Made by a program: the position numbers and the translations under genes
Shown: one piece after another, positions 1 through 10,148 of the stretch
How the letters are laid out: the number at the start of each line of letters is the position of its first letter
Position numbering within the stretch: position 1 is the stretch's first letter
Notes under the pieces: generated by a model
The model's database searches: none
The model's input: the letters and a program-made list of their open reading frames with translations, nothing else
Told to the model about the DNA's origin: nothing
Assembly: GCA_021413925.1 (NCBI GenBank)
Contig: JAIOPL010000002.1
Coordinates: 181,263-245,262 of the forward strand
Length of the DNA: 64,000 nt
Reading direction: 5' to 3'
Origin: Verrucomicrobiota bacterium
GTDB lineage: Bacteria > Verrucomicrobiota > Verrucomicrobiia > Chthoniobacterales > UBA6821

Positions 1-799
<799 letters not shown>

Positions 800-834
800 T
801 TAAAACGGTTCAAGAAAGTGTTGCGCCCGAAGTT

Positions 835-2706
835 CTAGGAGGTGGTTCCCTCAGTGGATCCGAGGGCGGCTAGGTCGGTAAAGGGTTCGATCGAGACTAT
901 TTTCATGGAGCGGGTGCCCTTGTCTGCTGGGAGATCGATGACCTCGCCGATCTTTTTACCGAGCAAGGCTTTGCCGATGACGGCCTGATAGGAGACCCAG
1001 CCCTTATCGGGAACCCCGTCCCAGGCTCCCAGGATGCTGTAGGTTTCAGCGGATCCGCCTTTCGATTGCTCCACGGTCACCACGGAGCCAATGGAAACGG
1101 CTGAGGTATCGACATTCTCGAAGTTCGTGCCGCGGGAGTTATTAAGCATGAGCTCAAGCTCTCCCTTCTGACGGTTGAGAACTGCTTGCTGCTCCTTGGC
1201 CGACTTGAACTCGAAGTTCTCGCGCAGATCCCCGTAGGAACGGGCGGTGGCGATGTCGCGGATATTCTGGGGAATAAGTACCTTCTCGATGTGCTCTAGC
1301 TCCTCCTTGCGACGCTGAAGGCTGGCCCAAGAGACGACGAGACTCTCGGCGCGCTCGGAGGGTGCCTCCTGATCCCCAGTGACCAGAGATTCGAGTTCGG
1401 GATGGATTTTAAGGATGCGGGCCAGCAGGGAGCGCCTATTCAGATCCGCAAAGACGGGGCTGAGCATGATCTTGCGGAAGGCCTGACGTGCTGAGTCGCG
1501 CTCGGCCTTGCCAAGGAGGTCGGCCACGAGATCGCGATCCTCAAAGAGGAACTCCTCAAGGCGCTTGCTCTTGATATCGGCGTGGAGATCAGCCTCCATG
1601 GCCGCGAGAATGGCGGCGAAGAGTTCCTCGTCGATGAGTTCGGGGAGCGTCTTGGAGCGATCCTTGCAGAGCCAGAGGACATAGTCGGAGCTGGCGGAGC
1701 GCTCACGAATCAAGCGACGGGTATGTTCTGCAAAAGCCTCACGCTTTCCCTGGGCCACGAAGAGTTTGAAGATCTCGCCGCTCAGGCGGGGCTCGGAGGT
1801 GCGGGTGAGACGGAGCACCTTCTCCTCCCAATTCTCGGGGAAGGCGATTGGGAAAGCCTCGAGGACTCGCCCATACTTGGCGGCTGGGATTTCTGCGAAG
1901 ATTTCGGTCAGCTTGGCTGGTGAATCGGCTAGGAGTGACGCGATGCTGGCCGCCTCGGGCCCTGGCTTTAGGGATTCGTGCTTGGCGCAAATCTCGTCAC
2001 GGATGATCAGAAGCTCGATCGCCTTGGCGGCGTGGATCCTGCCGCCTCGCTTGGCTGCCTCTTCAACCTCGGTGGCTAGGGAACGGAGTTCCTCCACTTC
2101 CTTGGCGAAGTCGTTGAGTGATTTGAGTGCCGTGTCGAGAGCCGCGACCTGCTCCTTTGGGTGGCGTGCCGCACGGAACTCGCCGATCAGGCGTTCGTGA
2201 GGATTCTGGGAGGTCTCCTGGAGGACAATCGGCTCCCCTTTCTTTGTCGGAATTAGGAAGTGACCGTCGGTCTTGAGTTTCTTCTTGGCGGCATCAAACC
2301 ACTTCTTGAAGCCAGTTGCATCGAAGACGGAAGGAACCATCGTTGCCGCGATCTCGTCGGCTGTCGCCTGGCCCCCGTGATCTGCAAGAATCGAACGGAC
2401 GAGCCCTACCGGGTCGGAAGCAGCCTGATCCCGGACTGCTGCGGCATTGGTCGCCGCCCGTGCGAGGATATGCTCCGAAGGGATGTGGGTGAGGGTCTCC
2501 GCGGCATACTGGAGCTGCATCGGGTGTCCCTTCTTGGTGCCGAAATCAATCGTGATCTGGCCCGTGATCAATTCCCAACCGGCGATCTTGCCAAATCCCC
2601 AGCTGCGGTGGGTGCAGAAGGCCCCGGGAGAGAGTTTGGAAAGGGCTTCGGCGGCGGCGGCGGTGATTTTACCGGCGTCGATGTAGGGATTTAGGTCTTC
2701 GATCAT
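835..2706 (-). CDS. Large protein with C-terminal GreA/GreB transcript-cleavage domain
   Basis: A 623-residue protein about four times the length of GreA. The last ~160 residues look like GreA/GreB: a coiled-coil hairpin with the tip motif GDLREN (about residues 492-497, keeping the acidic D and E that position the RNA polymerase catalytic metal), followed by a C-terminal FKBP-like domain. The first ~460 residues are helical, rich in A, E and L, and I do not recognise them. From the Gre family I infer binding to the RNA polymerase secondary channel; the role of the N-terminal part is unknown. It lies just upstream of eno on the same strand. Confidence 0.8.
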   Translation of the reverse strand: MIEDLNPYIDAGKITAAAAEALSKLSPGAFCTHRSWGFGKIAGWELITGQITIDFGTKKGHPMQLQYAAETLTHIPSEHILARAATNAAAVRDQAASDPVGLVRSILADHGGQATADEIAATMVPSVFDATGFKKWFDAAKKKLKTDGHFLIPTKKGEPIVLQETSQNPHERLIGEFRAARHPKEQVAALDTALKSLNDFAKEVEELRSLATEVEEAAKRGGRIHAAKAIELLIIRDEICAKHESLKPGPEAASIASLLADSPAKLTEIFAEIPAAKYGRVLEAFPIAFPENWEEKVLRLTRTSEPRLSGEIFKLFVAQGKREAFAEHTRRLIRERSASSDYVLWLCKDRSKTLPELIDEELFAAILAAMEADLHADIKSKRLEEFLFEDRDLVADLLGKAERDSARQAFRKIMLSPVFADLNRRSLLARILKIHPELESLVTGDQEAPSERAESLVVSWASLQRRKEELEHIEKVLIPQNIRDIATARSYGDLRENFEFKSAKEQQAVLNRQKGELELMLNNSRGTNFENVDTSAVSIGSVVTVEQSKGGSAETYSILGAWDGVPDKGWVSYQAVIGKALLGKKIGEVIDLPADKGTRSMKIVSIEPFTDLAALGSTEGTTS

Positions 2707-2765
2707 GAGTGCGCGGAGTCTAGAGAGACCCGTGCTTTTAAGAAAGGAGATTCAAGTGAAAAGAC

Positions 2766-3419
2766 TTATTCTGAATCGTTCTGCAAACTCTTCGCCAGAT
2801 GATCGCAGAGCGTTTCGCGGTCCGCTAGATGCGTGAGTTGGCCTGATTTTGAAAGCACACCGAATCCTTCGCCGTAGGAGGGACCATTGACGATGCAGAT
2901 ATCGGTGTCGCATTGATGAAGTTGAGTGATTCCCGCGGCCACGGCTACCTCTTGGTCGCCAGAGGCTTCAAATTTCCACCCAGTGATCATGGCCGAGGGG
3001 AACCAGCCTCGCATGAGGGGGAGAAGTTTAGGGGTCGGCTCCAAGGTGAGTGTAAGAGAGCCTTTGGAGGTTGGGATTTTTCCCGTTCCCGCAGAGGGCA
3101 GGAAAAAGTCACTCACGGCAGCCGCATGGAAGACCCCGGTGATTGGGTGCTTTTCGGCCGAAAGATTCTCCAAAACGGCTTTCAGATCTGCAGTGCTGAC
3201 AAACGGAATGACCTGTTCGCAGTGCTTTAGGAGCTCGGTGGATTCGGCCGTCGAGCCGACTCCCCTCAATGCGATTACGGAGTGACCGGATTCAATAAGT
3301 CGGAGTGCCAGCAGGGTGCCGAGATTTCCGGTCGAGCGGTTACTGATAAGACGCATAGCGTCAAGAGGCTCTTGTGTTGGGCCGATGGTGACGAGGAGAG
3401 TGGGATTCTGTGTTTTCAT
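2766..3419 (-). CDS. CoaB-like phosphopantothenate-cysteine ligase domain protein
   Basis: A 217-residue protein matching only the CoaB half of the bifunctional Dfp/CoaBC enzyme of coenzyme A synthesis. The N-terminus TIGPTQEPLDAMRLISNRST is the CoaB Rossmann entry with the ISNRSTG signature; near the C-terminus DTDICIVNGPSYGEGFG resembles the substrate loop. The flavin CoaC decarboxylase half is absent, so it is either a stand-alone CoaB, with CoaC elsewhere, or a related flavoprotein-like enzyme. Its ATG overlaps the stop of the upstream hydrolase by one base, indicating translational coupling. Confidence 0.75.
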   Translation of the reverse strand: MKTQNPTLLVTIGPTQEPLDAMRLISNRSTGNLGTLLALRLIESGHSVIALRGVGSTAESTELLKHCEQVIPFVSTADLKAVLENLSAEKHPITGVFHAAAVSDFFLPSAGTGKIPTSKGSLTLTLEPTPKLLPLMRGWFPSAMITGWKFEASGDQEVAVAAGITQLHQCDTDICIVNGPSYGEGFGVLSKSGQLTHLADRETLCDHLAKSLQNDSE

Positions 3420-4429
3420 TACTCCGATTCGGACATTACGGGATGGTTCATGAATTGCTCTGATTCTTGGAGAGCGCTTCTCATGGCATCATAACCGAAG
3501 TGCCCCTGATCGACCTGCCGGTATCTGGCTCCTCCCCAGGAATCACAAAGGCTTCTGAGGGATGCTGGAGAGGAAAGTCGGTCATATTTCCCTCCAATGA
3601 TCGTGATGCGATCCGGTGGGGTGAGGGGAGTAAGCCGTGCTGGTGAACTCAGATGAGCATGTCGGTCGAGGGCTTCCGGATGGATGTCGTTGCGCTTCAG
3701 AAAACCGGCCATCATGCGGCTGGCTGGGCTTCCGAAGGTTGCATAATTCACGTCAGCCACGGGCTGCATCAGAACACTGAAATCGGTTTTCTCAAGCGAC
3801 AAGGCTAGCGAGGCAACCCAAGCTCCATAACTGGTCGCGAGCAGGGCGATCCTCCGCGATCCCCGCTGACGTGCCCAGGCCATCAGCTGACGTAGCTCAA
3901 TGACCGATTGTCTCAGGGTCTCCGCGTTTCTGATAAGGTCGGCAGTGATCGTCAGGGCGCCATTGGCATATCCCCTCGGTCTCCTACTGTAATGGAAGGG
4001 CAAATGAGGAAACAGGACATTCCAACCCTGTTTGTTGAAGCGGGATGCGATCCTCCGGTAGCCGTAATCATTGGCCGACATGAGCGCATGCATGAGGATG
4101 ATCGTAGGTGCTCCATGCGGTGTCTTTGGGTTAGCCGTTTCAAAGAGGTGAGCACAGGCAGTGTTATTCTCAGGATATTTTTCTGGTCGTGGCGTCTTCC
4201 ATGAGAGGCGGTGGCCATCCCGCCTCCAGTCGGGCGGGGTTAATGTCCGGTTTTCATCTGGTGTTGCGTAGTAGCTCTGGTGATCGTGTTCTTGGCATTC
4301 CAGCAGATATTCCTCCAACCGTTCGCGAGTGACTGCATGGTGGCGAAGACGCCATTGTGCGGTGTTCATTAGGGCGCACATGATGGCATCCATGCCCGCA
4401 TGGGCGGTGCGGTTGATCAGTGATCTCAT
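3419..4429 (-). CDS. Alpha/beta hydrolase family protein
   Basis: A 336-residue predicted serine hydrolase. The oxyanion strand IILMHALMSANDYGY is followed by the nucleophile elbow LLATSYGAWVASLAL, in which the usual first Gly of GxSxG is Ala. A later IGGKYDRL supplies the likely acid and VDQGHFGYD the catalytic His. No signal peptide is evident, although residues 1-20 are unusual. The substrate cannot be told. It overlaps the acyltransferase gene upstream by 4 bp (ATGA) and the CoaB-like gene downstream by 1 bp, so all three are probably co-translated. Confidence 0.75.
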   Translation of the reverse strand: MRSLINRTAHAGMDAIMCALMNTAQWRLRHHAVTRERLEEYLLECQEHDHQSYYATPDENRTLTPPDWRRDGHRLSWKTPRPEKYPENNTACAHLFETANPKTPHGAPTIILMHALMSANDYGYRRIASRFNKQGWNVLFPHLPFHYSRRPRGYANGALTITADLIRNAETLRQSVIELRQLMAWARQRGSRRIALLATSYGAWVASLALSLEKTDFSVLMQPVADVNYATFGSPASRMMAGFLKRNDIHPEALDRHAHLSSPARLTPLTPPDRITIIGGKYDRLSSPASLRSLCDSWGGARYRQVDQGHFGYDAMRSALQESEQFMNHPVMSESE

Positions 4430-5193
4430 GGATGGATTCCCTTTCTAGCCTGCGGGGTCTGGGGAAGATCCTCTTCGGAGAGGTTGAAACGGGCTACGGC
4501 CTCCTCCTTGAGCGAAATGAAAGCCTTCGAGAGATCCGCCGCGAAGCGCTCTCTGACTCCTGGTTGCCGGGCATCCTCTTTTGGCGGTTCAATGGTATCC
4601 CCAATGATCAGATAAATGGTGGTTCGACGGAGCCAGTTGTCCGGTTTGTAGAGGAGATCGCTCCCAATTAGGGCGCAGGGAACAACGGGTGCTCCCGAGT
4701 GGATGCTGAGCATGGCAAGGCCCGGCTTCATGGCGGCCCCGTTCAAGATTGACCACTCCCCAGCCCTTATGCCCCCTTCTGGAAAGATCCCGATCACCCG
4801 CTCATCGGCGAGTCGATGGAAGGCCTGCCGAAGCGCCGTGCGGTCAGTTCCGCCTCGGTCGACGGGAATACAGTTCAACCAAGTGAAGACCCTCGCCGAC
4901 CAGCCGGCTCCGAAGAGCTCCCTCATCGCCAGCCAGTCGAGACGACGTGGAAAAAAACCACTCAGGATGGCGGGATCAAAGTGGCTGATATGATTGGAGG
5001 CCATGATGAGAGAACCTCGGCGGGGAACTGGAGCCAGTTCGACGACCTTCACCTTGCAGGTCAACGAGTAGAGGATCCTGCAACCCGTGATGACGAGCCA
5101 ATGAAACAAGGTGCGAAATGCCCGTTCGAGAAATAAACCGCACGAGTGGGGAATCCTCTCTCTCATCCTAGCTGATGGCGTGACGGGATTCAC
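4426..5193 (-). CDS. 1-acyl-glycerol-3-phosphate acyltransferase family protein (PlsC-like)
   Basis: A membrane-associated lysophospholipid acyltransferase for phospholipid synthesis. The 255 residues contain the catalytic HX4D motif (H68-D73 in ASNHISHFDP) after a hydrophobic N-terminal segment (about residues 28-46), and the glycerol-phosphate-binding motif FPEGGIR near residue 140. Acceptor and donor specificity cannot be read from sequence. It overlaps the downstream hydrolase gene by 4 bp. Confidence 0.87.
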   Translation of the reverse strand: MNPVTPSARMRERIPHSCGLFLERAFRTLFHWLVITGCRILYSLTCKVKVVELAPVPRRGSLIMASNHISHFDPAILSGFFPRRLDWLAMRELFGAGWSARVFTWLNCIPVDRGGTDRTALRQAFHRLADERVIGIFPEGGIRAGEWSILNGAAMKPGLAMLSIHSGAPVVPCALIGSDLLYKPDNWLRRTTIYLIIGDTIEPPKEDARQPGVRERFAADLSKAFISLKEEAVARFNLSEEDLPQTPQARKGIHP

Positions 5194-5227
5194 CGGGCTG
5201 ATGAAGCACTATCGGTTCCCTCTGACC

Positions 5228-6073
5228 CTAGGCCTTCTCGAGGAAGTAGCCTTGCTGCTTCGTACTGATAGGGCGACCAAGCTTTTCAAGGACGAGCAGC
5301 ATGTCCTCCCAGACTTTCCTCTTCTCGGCGAGAGTCTGATTTCTCAAGAGATAGGCGGGGTGGTAGGTCGGCATGAGCGGCACTCCCTGATAGTCGAGCC
5401 ATTTGCCGCGGACATCACGCATCGTGCAGGGTTCTCCCAGCAAGCCTTCGACGGCGGTCAGGCCGAGAGCGACAATGACCTTGGGTTTGATGAGTTCAAT
5501 CTGTTGTGTCAGCCACGGAAGGCATGTGGCCATCTCTGCGGGTTTCGGTTTTCGATTGCCGGACTCTCCTGCCGGCATGTCGGGTCGGCATTTCAGAATA
5601 TTGGCGATGAAGATGTCATCGCGGGTATACTCCATGGCCCCAATGATCTTGGTAAGCAATTGACCGGCCTTGCCGATGAAGGGTTCGCCACGGAGATCCT
5701 CTTCTTCACCCGGTGCCTCCCCGACGAAGAGGAGCTCCGCGAAGGGATTGCCGACACCGTAGACCACCTGGGTGCGGCTGGTCACGAGGTGGGGACAGCG
5801 CGTGCAGGTTAGGATGCTTTTCTTCAGGATCTCCAGCTTGGCAAGGCGTCCATCGTCCTTAACTGAAACAATCGGGGTGACGGGATGTGATGGCTTGATC
5901 GTTTCCCTAGCGGTTTCCGTGGGTTTTTCAAAGGAGGGGGGGAGCGAGATTCTCAGATTTTCAAGGCTTGTCCTGGTGGCCTTGGGTTTGACGCGCAGAT
6001 TCTTGGTCATGGACTGGAGAATGGGTAGGGTTGCGTCCAAGGCTTCCTGAAAACCGTCTGATGTCGCACTCAT
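5228..6073 (-). CDS. Family 4 (Fe-S) uracil-DNA glycosylase
   Basis: Removes uracil from DNA in base-excision repair. In 281 residues it keeps the family-4 pattern: motif A GEAPGEEEDLRGEPFIG (from residue 119), motif B PTYHPAYLLR (from 235), and four cysteines placed to bind a [4Fe-4S] cluster (C90, C93, C162, C184). Residues 1-80 are a low-complexity N-terminal extension, common in bacterial members. The start codon overlaps the stop of the pseudouridine synthase gene by 4 bp, so the two are expressed together. Confidence 0.92.
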   Translation of the reverse strand: MSATSDGFQEALDATLPILQSMTKNLRVKPKATRTSLENLRISLPPSFEKPTETARETIKPSHPVTPIVSVKDDGRLAKLEILKKSILTCTRCPHLVTSRTQVVYGVGNPFAELLFVGEAPGEEEDLRGEPFIGKAGQLLTKIIGAMEYTRDDIFIANILKCRPDMPAGESGNRKPKPAEMATCLPWLTQQIELIKPKVIVALGLTAVEGLLGEPCTMRDVRGKWLDYQGVPLMPTYHPAYLLRNQTLAEKRKVWEDMLLVLEKLGRPISTKQQGYFLEKA

Positions 6074-7002
6074 GCCCGAGATGATGACTTTGAAGCCGGT
6101 AGGGGAACGAGATCAAAATCAGAGGGAAGTGGAGCTTCACAGCAGAGTGGTTCACCGGTGCGGGGATGCTGGAACTCAAGTTTCCATGCATGAAGGAGAT
6201 GGCGTTCGAAGCGGTCTCGTTTTCCGTAGAGGGGATCTCCTGCGATCGGGTGTCCCAGACTCTGAAGATGGACACGGATCTGGTGGGTTCGCCCTGTGTG
6301 AGGCATGCAAGCAATGAGCGTCCAGCCGTCACGCGTGGAGAGAAGCTCGTAGTCTGTCACGGCATCCCGTCCCGAGGGGGCCCGACGGGGCGTCATCTTC
6401 TGCCGCTGAACCGGGTGACGGCCTATCGCCAGATCGATGGTTCCCTTCGCGTGGCGCGGCCTTCCCCGGATGATGGCAAGATAAGTTTTCTTCACCTGAC
6501 GGTCGGCGAACGCCTGGGAGAGCGCCGCATGGATCTGATCGTTCTTGGCTACGACAATGCAGCCGCTGGTTTCCTTGTCCAGACGATGGACAATACCTGG
6601 GCGATGCTCCTCGGAACCCGCCGAGAGGGAGGCTCCGTGATACAGGAGGGCATTGACGAGAGTGCCATCCTCATGGCCAGCGCCTATATGCACGACCATG
6701 CCGGCCGGCTTGTTGACCACGAGGAGATCCTCATCCTCATGCAGGATTTCTAGGGGGATGTCCTCGGCTCTGGCTCCTGCTGGTGGCTTCGGCGGCTCCT
6801 CCTCGACTCGAAAGAGATCGCCCGGCTTCACCTCTTCATTGTTTTTGACTGGTTCTCCACGCAGGGTAACTCTTCCCGATTTCACAAGGGACTGGATCTT
6901 GGAACGCGAAAAATGAGATAGATGGCGGACCAGGACCATATCGACCCTCTGGTGGCTATCCTCGTCGGATGCAGTGATTTCGTGGACAATGGGTTCGGTC
7001 AT
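6070..7002 (-). CDS. RluA/RluD family pseudouridine synthase
   Basis: Converts uridine to pseudouridine in rRNA. The 310-residue product has an N-terminal S4 RNA-binding domain (about residues 17-70) and the catalytic motif HRLDKETSG with nucleophile D142. The RluD-like domain order suggests 23S rRNA helix 69 as target, but this is family inference. I chose the ATG at 7000-7002 because the product then begins MTEPIVHEI; an in-frame ATG at 7069-7071 would add 23 residues of doubtful value and run nearly into the divergent kinase gene. Confidence 0.88.
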   Translation of the reverse strand: MTEPIVHEITASDEDSHQRVDMVLVRHLSHFSRSKIQSLVKSGRVTLRGEPVKNNEEVKPGDLFRVEEEPPKPPAGARAEDIPLEILHEDEDLLVVNKPAGMVVHIGAGHEDGTLVNALLYHGASLSAGSEEHRPGIVHRLDKETSGCIVVAKNDQIHAALSQAFADRQVKKTYLAIIRGRPRHAKGTIDLAIGRHPVQRQKMTPRRAPSGRDAVTDYELLSTRDGWTLIACMPHTGRTHQIRVHLQSLGHPIAGDPLYGKRDRFERHLLHAWKLEFQHPRTGEPLCCEAPLPSDFDLVPLPASKSSSRA

Positions 7003-7083
7003 GGGTGTTGCGGCTGGGTCACGGGTGAGTTTCCTGATCCGAGTCGCTTGAAGGATGAGGGTTTCCGCCATTAGGGTCAATGG

Positions 7084-8100
7084 ATGTCGTCGGCCACCCC
7101 AGAGCATTCCGAGGAACCATGTCCCTCCTGCGGGGTGATACTGGATACCGCAGGGGAACCCAGTTTCTCCATGGTTCGCTGTCCCCGATGCTGCTCCGAA
7201 GTTAGGGTCAGGAGAAGGATCGGCCCGTATGAGCTCCTGGAAATCGCGGGTCGGGGTGGAAGCGGTCGGGTTTTCCGGGCGCGTTGTGTAACGGAGAATG
7301 CAGGGGTAGGTGACGTGGCACTCAAGGTGCTCGAAAGATCAGCTCCCGATTACGAGGAACATCTGGTGATGCTTCGTAATGAGGCGGTTTGCGCCCGATT
7401 GCTGGATCATCCCGGGGTTGTGAAAGTTCTCAACTTTGAGGAAGACTCGTCCGGGGCGCGTCTGGTGATGGAGTTCATGGGGGGAGGCTCTCTCCATGAA
7501 CGAATCGGTCCGTCGGACTCAGCTTTAAGTCGGCTCGACGAGGGAAGTGTCCTTAGGGTCGGAATTGAGATTCTCGATGCTCTTGCGGCAGCTGAAGCCC
7601 AGGGCATCGTGCACCGTGATCTCAAACCCGCCAATATTCTCTTTACCGATGACGGAAGCGCCAACTTAGGGGATTTCGGTCTTGCCCGTAGCATTGCTGC
7701 ACAGCCCGTTGCTCAGTCCCATCTTCTCGCCACTCCTGATTATGTGGCTCCCGAGATACTGGAGGGTCTTCCCGGTGATTTTCGCTCCGATCTCTATGGG
7801 CTTGGATGCTGTCTCTACCATGCGCTGACTTCCGCTCCCCCTTATCAAACGGAAGGGCTCTCAATACCGGAGTTGCTGGATCTCAAGTCAAAACCTATTT
7901 CCCTTTCTGGGATGGACGCCTCCCCGACTACGAGAAAGCTCCTGGCCAAAATGACCGATCCCAATCCCGGGAAACGCTTCGCTTCTCATGCCCAGGCACA
8001 TAGGGAAATGCTCGCCGCCTTCGGTGCGCGAGAACGAAAAGTGAGGGGGCTCGGGGAGTTGATGAGAAATCTTCTCACGGGTAGGATTCATAAACGCTGA
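7084..8100 (+). CDS. Serine/threonine protein kinase with N-terminal zinc-ribbon
   Basis: A Hanks-type kinase of 338 residues without a membrane anchor. Residues 13-36 form a CPSC...CPRC pair that could bind zinc. The kinase domain follows, with the Gly-rich loop GRGGSGRVF, VALK (K81), catalytic HRDLKPAN (177-184), DFG (197-199) and the P+1 region TPDYVAPE, so it should be active. It is transcribed divergently from the pseudouridine synthase and lies 96 bp before the cyclase-like gene, which suggests a signalling pair. Its substrates are unknown. A 6-bp hairpin (8092-8107) spans the stop codon. Confidence 0.9.
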   Translation: MSSATPEHSEEPCPSCGVILDTAGEPSFSMVRCPRCCSEVRVRRRIGPYELLEIAGRGGSGRVFRARCVTENAGVGDVALKVLERSAPDYEEHLVMLRNEAVCARLLDHPGVVKVLNFEEDSSGARLVMEFMGGGSLHERIGPSDSALSRLDEGSVLRVGIEILDALAAAEAQGIVHRDLKPANILFTDDGSANLGDFGLARSIAAQPVAQSHLLATPDYVAPEILEGLPGDFRSDLYGLGCCLYHALTSAPPYQTEGLSIPELLDLKSKPISLSGMDASPTTRKLLAKMTDPNPGKRFASHAQAHREMLAAFGARERKVRGLGELMRNLLTGRIHKR

Positions 8101-8196
8101 AGCGTTTCCCTTGATTACCACTGTTCTTACTGAAAATGTACCTACCCGTGCGCAATCATCCGTCTCCATCACAACAACAAGGCTGACACGATTGAT

Positions 8197-9474
8197 ATGA
8201 GGCTGCTGAAATCATTCCTGATCCTCCTGTTTGCCACTGCAACGGTCGTTGTTCTTCTTCATCTTGTTGGCGCATTTGTTGGTGCCGGGACCGTGTGGCA
8301 AAACCTGATTCATGCCGCATCCCTGCATCCCTCTGCAAATGGACTGCCATTGCTTCCGCTGATTCTGGCGTTGCTTCTTGTTCCCGCTTCCCTCTGGATT
8401 GGCATCGGATCCAGCCTGAGAGAAATGATGCTGCTAGCGCTTGCGGCTCTACTACTCCTGCTGGGAGGTTCGCTCGTAGCCTCCCTTTACAACTCGTACC
8501 TGAATCCTGTGCCGTGTATCGCGGCCCTCCTTCTTTCAGTGATTGCGATTGCTCTTTTCCGAAGAACCGAGGCGGGATCCAGAGAGCCCGTACTGCGGCG
8601 TCTTTTTGGTCAGCGACTAAGGCCCGAGATCTTCCGGCAACTTGTCGAAGGGGAATTGTCCGTCGATTTTCCCGGCGAGATGCATGAAGCCTCTGTGATT
8701 GTCTGCTCTGTCCATAACCATGTCGAACTCATGGAGGTGCTGAAGCCGGAGGATTATGTCGCTTTGATGAATCTCTACTTACGGACGGCCTCCGACTTTC
8801 TGGTCGATATCGGCGGTTACCTTGACGAGTGCTCAGGTGAGAGTATCCGGGTCGTCTTCGGAGTCCCGCTCCCGCCCTCGGGAGTTCTCAACCATGCGGC
8901 AAAGGCTGCCCGTGCGGCAATCGATCTGGTGTCGCGGCTCGAAGAACTCAATCGTGAATGCGACAACCGCTGGCAGCAGCGCCTGGATTTTCGCATGGGG
9001 GTGAACTCGGGGCCCATGATCGCTGCCGCCTACGGGGGTGCCAGATTGGGGCGTTACAGCGTTTCGGGCCCTGTGGTGGATTTTACACGTCATCTCTCCG
9101 CGGCCTGCGCTCAGTATGGATGCCGTATTCTGAGCGGTCCGTTATCCTATGAGATGGCTTCTGAAACCGTGGAGGGCCGCCCCATTGATCTTCTCCAGCG
9201 TGCCGGCAGCCGCCGCCGCGTCGAACTCTATGAGTTTCTTGCCCCGAAGAACTCTCTCTCTCCTGAGAGGGAGCGCAGTCGCGACCAGTTCTGGAAGGGG
9301 GTTATTCTTTTCCGTGAGCGCAAGTGGGAAGAGGCAATCAAGGTCTTCGCCTCGGCGCGGATTCCAGGCATACCGGACAGGGTGCTGGATTATTATCTGG
9401 AGCGCGTCGAGAGGGCCCGCCGCGGCGACGATGAACTGACGCCCGAGCAGGCGTTGCTGGCGGAAGCGGTCTGA
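8197..9474 (+). CDS. Membrane protein with degenerate adenylate/guanylate cyclase domain
   Basis: A 425-residue protein with about four hydrophobic segments in the first ~130 residues and a class III nucleotide cyclase fold at ~165-345 (ASVIVCSVHNHVE, GGYLDECSGESIRVVFG, RMGVNSGPMIAAAYGG, RYSVSGPVVDF). Compared with active cyclases, the first metal Asp is replaced (CSVHN), the second metal Asp is Glu (GES), and the transition-state Asn and Arg after the VSG motif appear as Asp and His. I infer a catalytically dead, possibly ligand-binding or partner-binding domain. The C-terminal ~80 residues are helical. It follows the kinase gene. Confidence 0.75.
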   Translation: MRLLKSFLILLFATATVVVLLHLVGAFVGAGTVWQNLIHAASLHPSANGLPLLPLILALLLVPASLWIGIGSSLREMMLLALAALLLLLGGSLVASLYNSYLNPVPCIAALLLSVIAIALFRRTEAGSREPVLRRLFGQRLRPEIFRQLVEGELSVDFPGEMHEASVIVCSVHNHVELMEVLKPEDYVALMNLYLRTASDFLVDIGGYLDECSGESIRVVFGVPLPPSGVLNHAAKAARAAIDLVSRLEELNRECDNRWQQRLDFRMGVNSGPMIAAAYGGARLGRYSVSGPVVDFTRHLSAACAQYGCRILSGPLSYEMASETVEGRPIDLLQRAGSRRRVELYEFLAPKNSLSPERERSRDQFWKGVILFRERKWEEAIKVFASARIPGIPDRVLDYYLERVERARRGDDELTPEQALLAEAV

Positions 9475-9481
9475 TTTAGGC

Positions 9482-10105
9482 TCACTGATCGTCGGGATCG
9501 ACGGTGCCGATAGCCCTCATTCCTTTTTTGGAAAGTTCAAAGAGTTCCGTGGAGACAGGTTGAGGCGAGATCAGATAGTCGTCGTGAATCGCCTGGATCA
9601 TCTCTGGAAGTCGGTTTGCCAGCTTGGGGAAAACGTAGATTTTAGTGCGGGATGGTATGGCCACAATCAACTCTGGCCCGAAGATCGCACTGAAGCGGCG
9701 GAGAAATCCGGGATTAAGGATGCAGGATGCAAGTCTTGGATCGTCCAAACTCATCACCGCCGCCTGGATCACCTGATGGGCGTCGCGCACCATCAGCGGG
9801 TTCAGGGTGGCCATCAGAAGGGAAGTGTCCTCCCGGGATTCCTTCAGGAAGAGATCCCAAGCTTCCTGTGACCTCCCGGCATCCGACCCCAGGGGGGTCA
9901 CTTCGCTGTGTATGCTGACGTGGGCGGGAAAGAGCAGGGTTCTTTTCGACCCAGGAAGAAAACGGTGAATCGGCGGACGATCAAAGTAACCTCCCAAGAG
10001 CAGGGCCGGAGTCTCCTTTTTGTCGCTTCCATGAAGCCGGTGAGATGCTCCCAGGAAAACTAGTATACACAGCAGCAAGACTGGAATCCCCCGTGGGAAC
10101 GACAA
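9482..10105 (-). CDS. Hypothetical exported protein
   Basis: Not recognised. The reading frame has no ATG near its 5' end. A TTG at 10103-10105 gives 207 residues starting with a good signal peptide (FPRGIPVLLLCILVFLGASH), whereas a TTG further up at 10207 would overlap ruvA by nearly 60 bp, so the inner start is preferred. The mature part has no motif I can name; it holds a run of short helices and ends in an acidic tail. It is convergent with the cyclase-like gene (7 bp apart) and divergent from ruvA. Confidence 0.55.
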   Translation of the reverse strand: MSFPRGIPVLLLCILVFLGASHRLHGSDKKETPALLLGGYFDRPPIHRFLPGSKRTLLFPAHVSIHSEVTPLGSDAGRSQEAWDLFLKESREDTSLLMATLNPLMVRDAHQVIQAAVMSLDDPRLASCILNPGFLRRFSAIFGPELIVAIPSRTKIYVFPKLANRLPEMIQAIHDDYLISPQPVSTELFELSKKGMRAIGTVDPDDQ

Positions 10106-10148
10106 GCTCTGGTCTTTAACGGCTAAGATGGGTAGAAAAATGGGTATT

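Noticed and set aside
8197..9474. Active adenylate cyclase
   Set aside because: Both metal-binding aspartates and the transition-state residues appear substituted.
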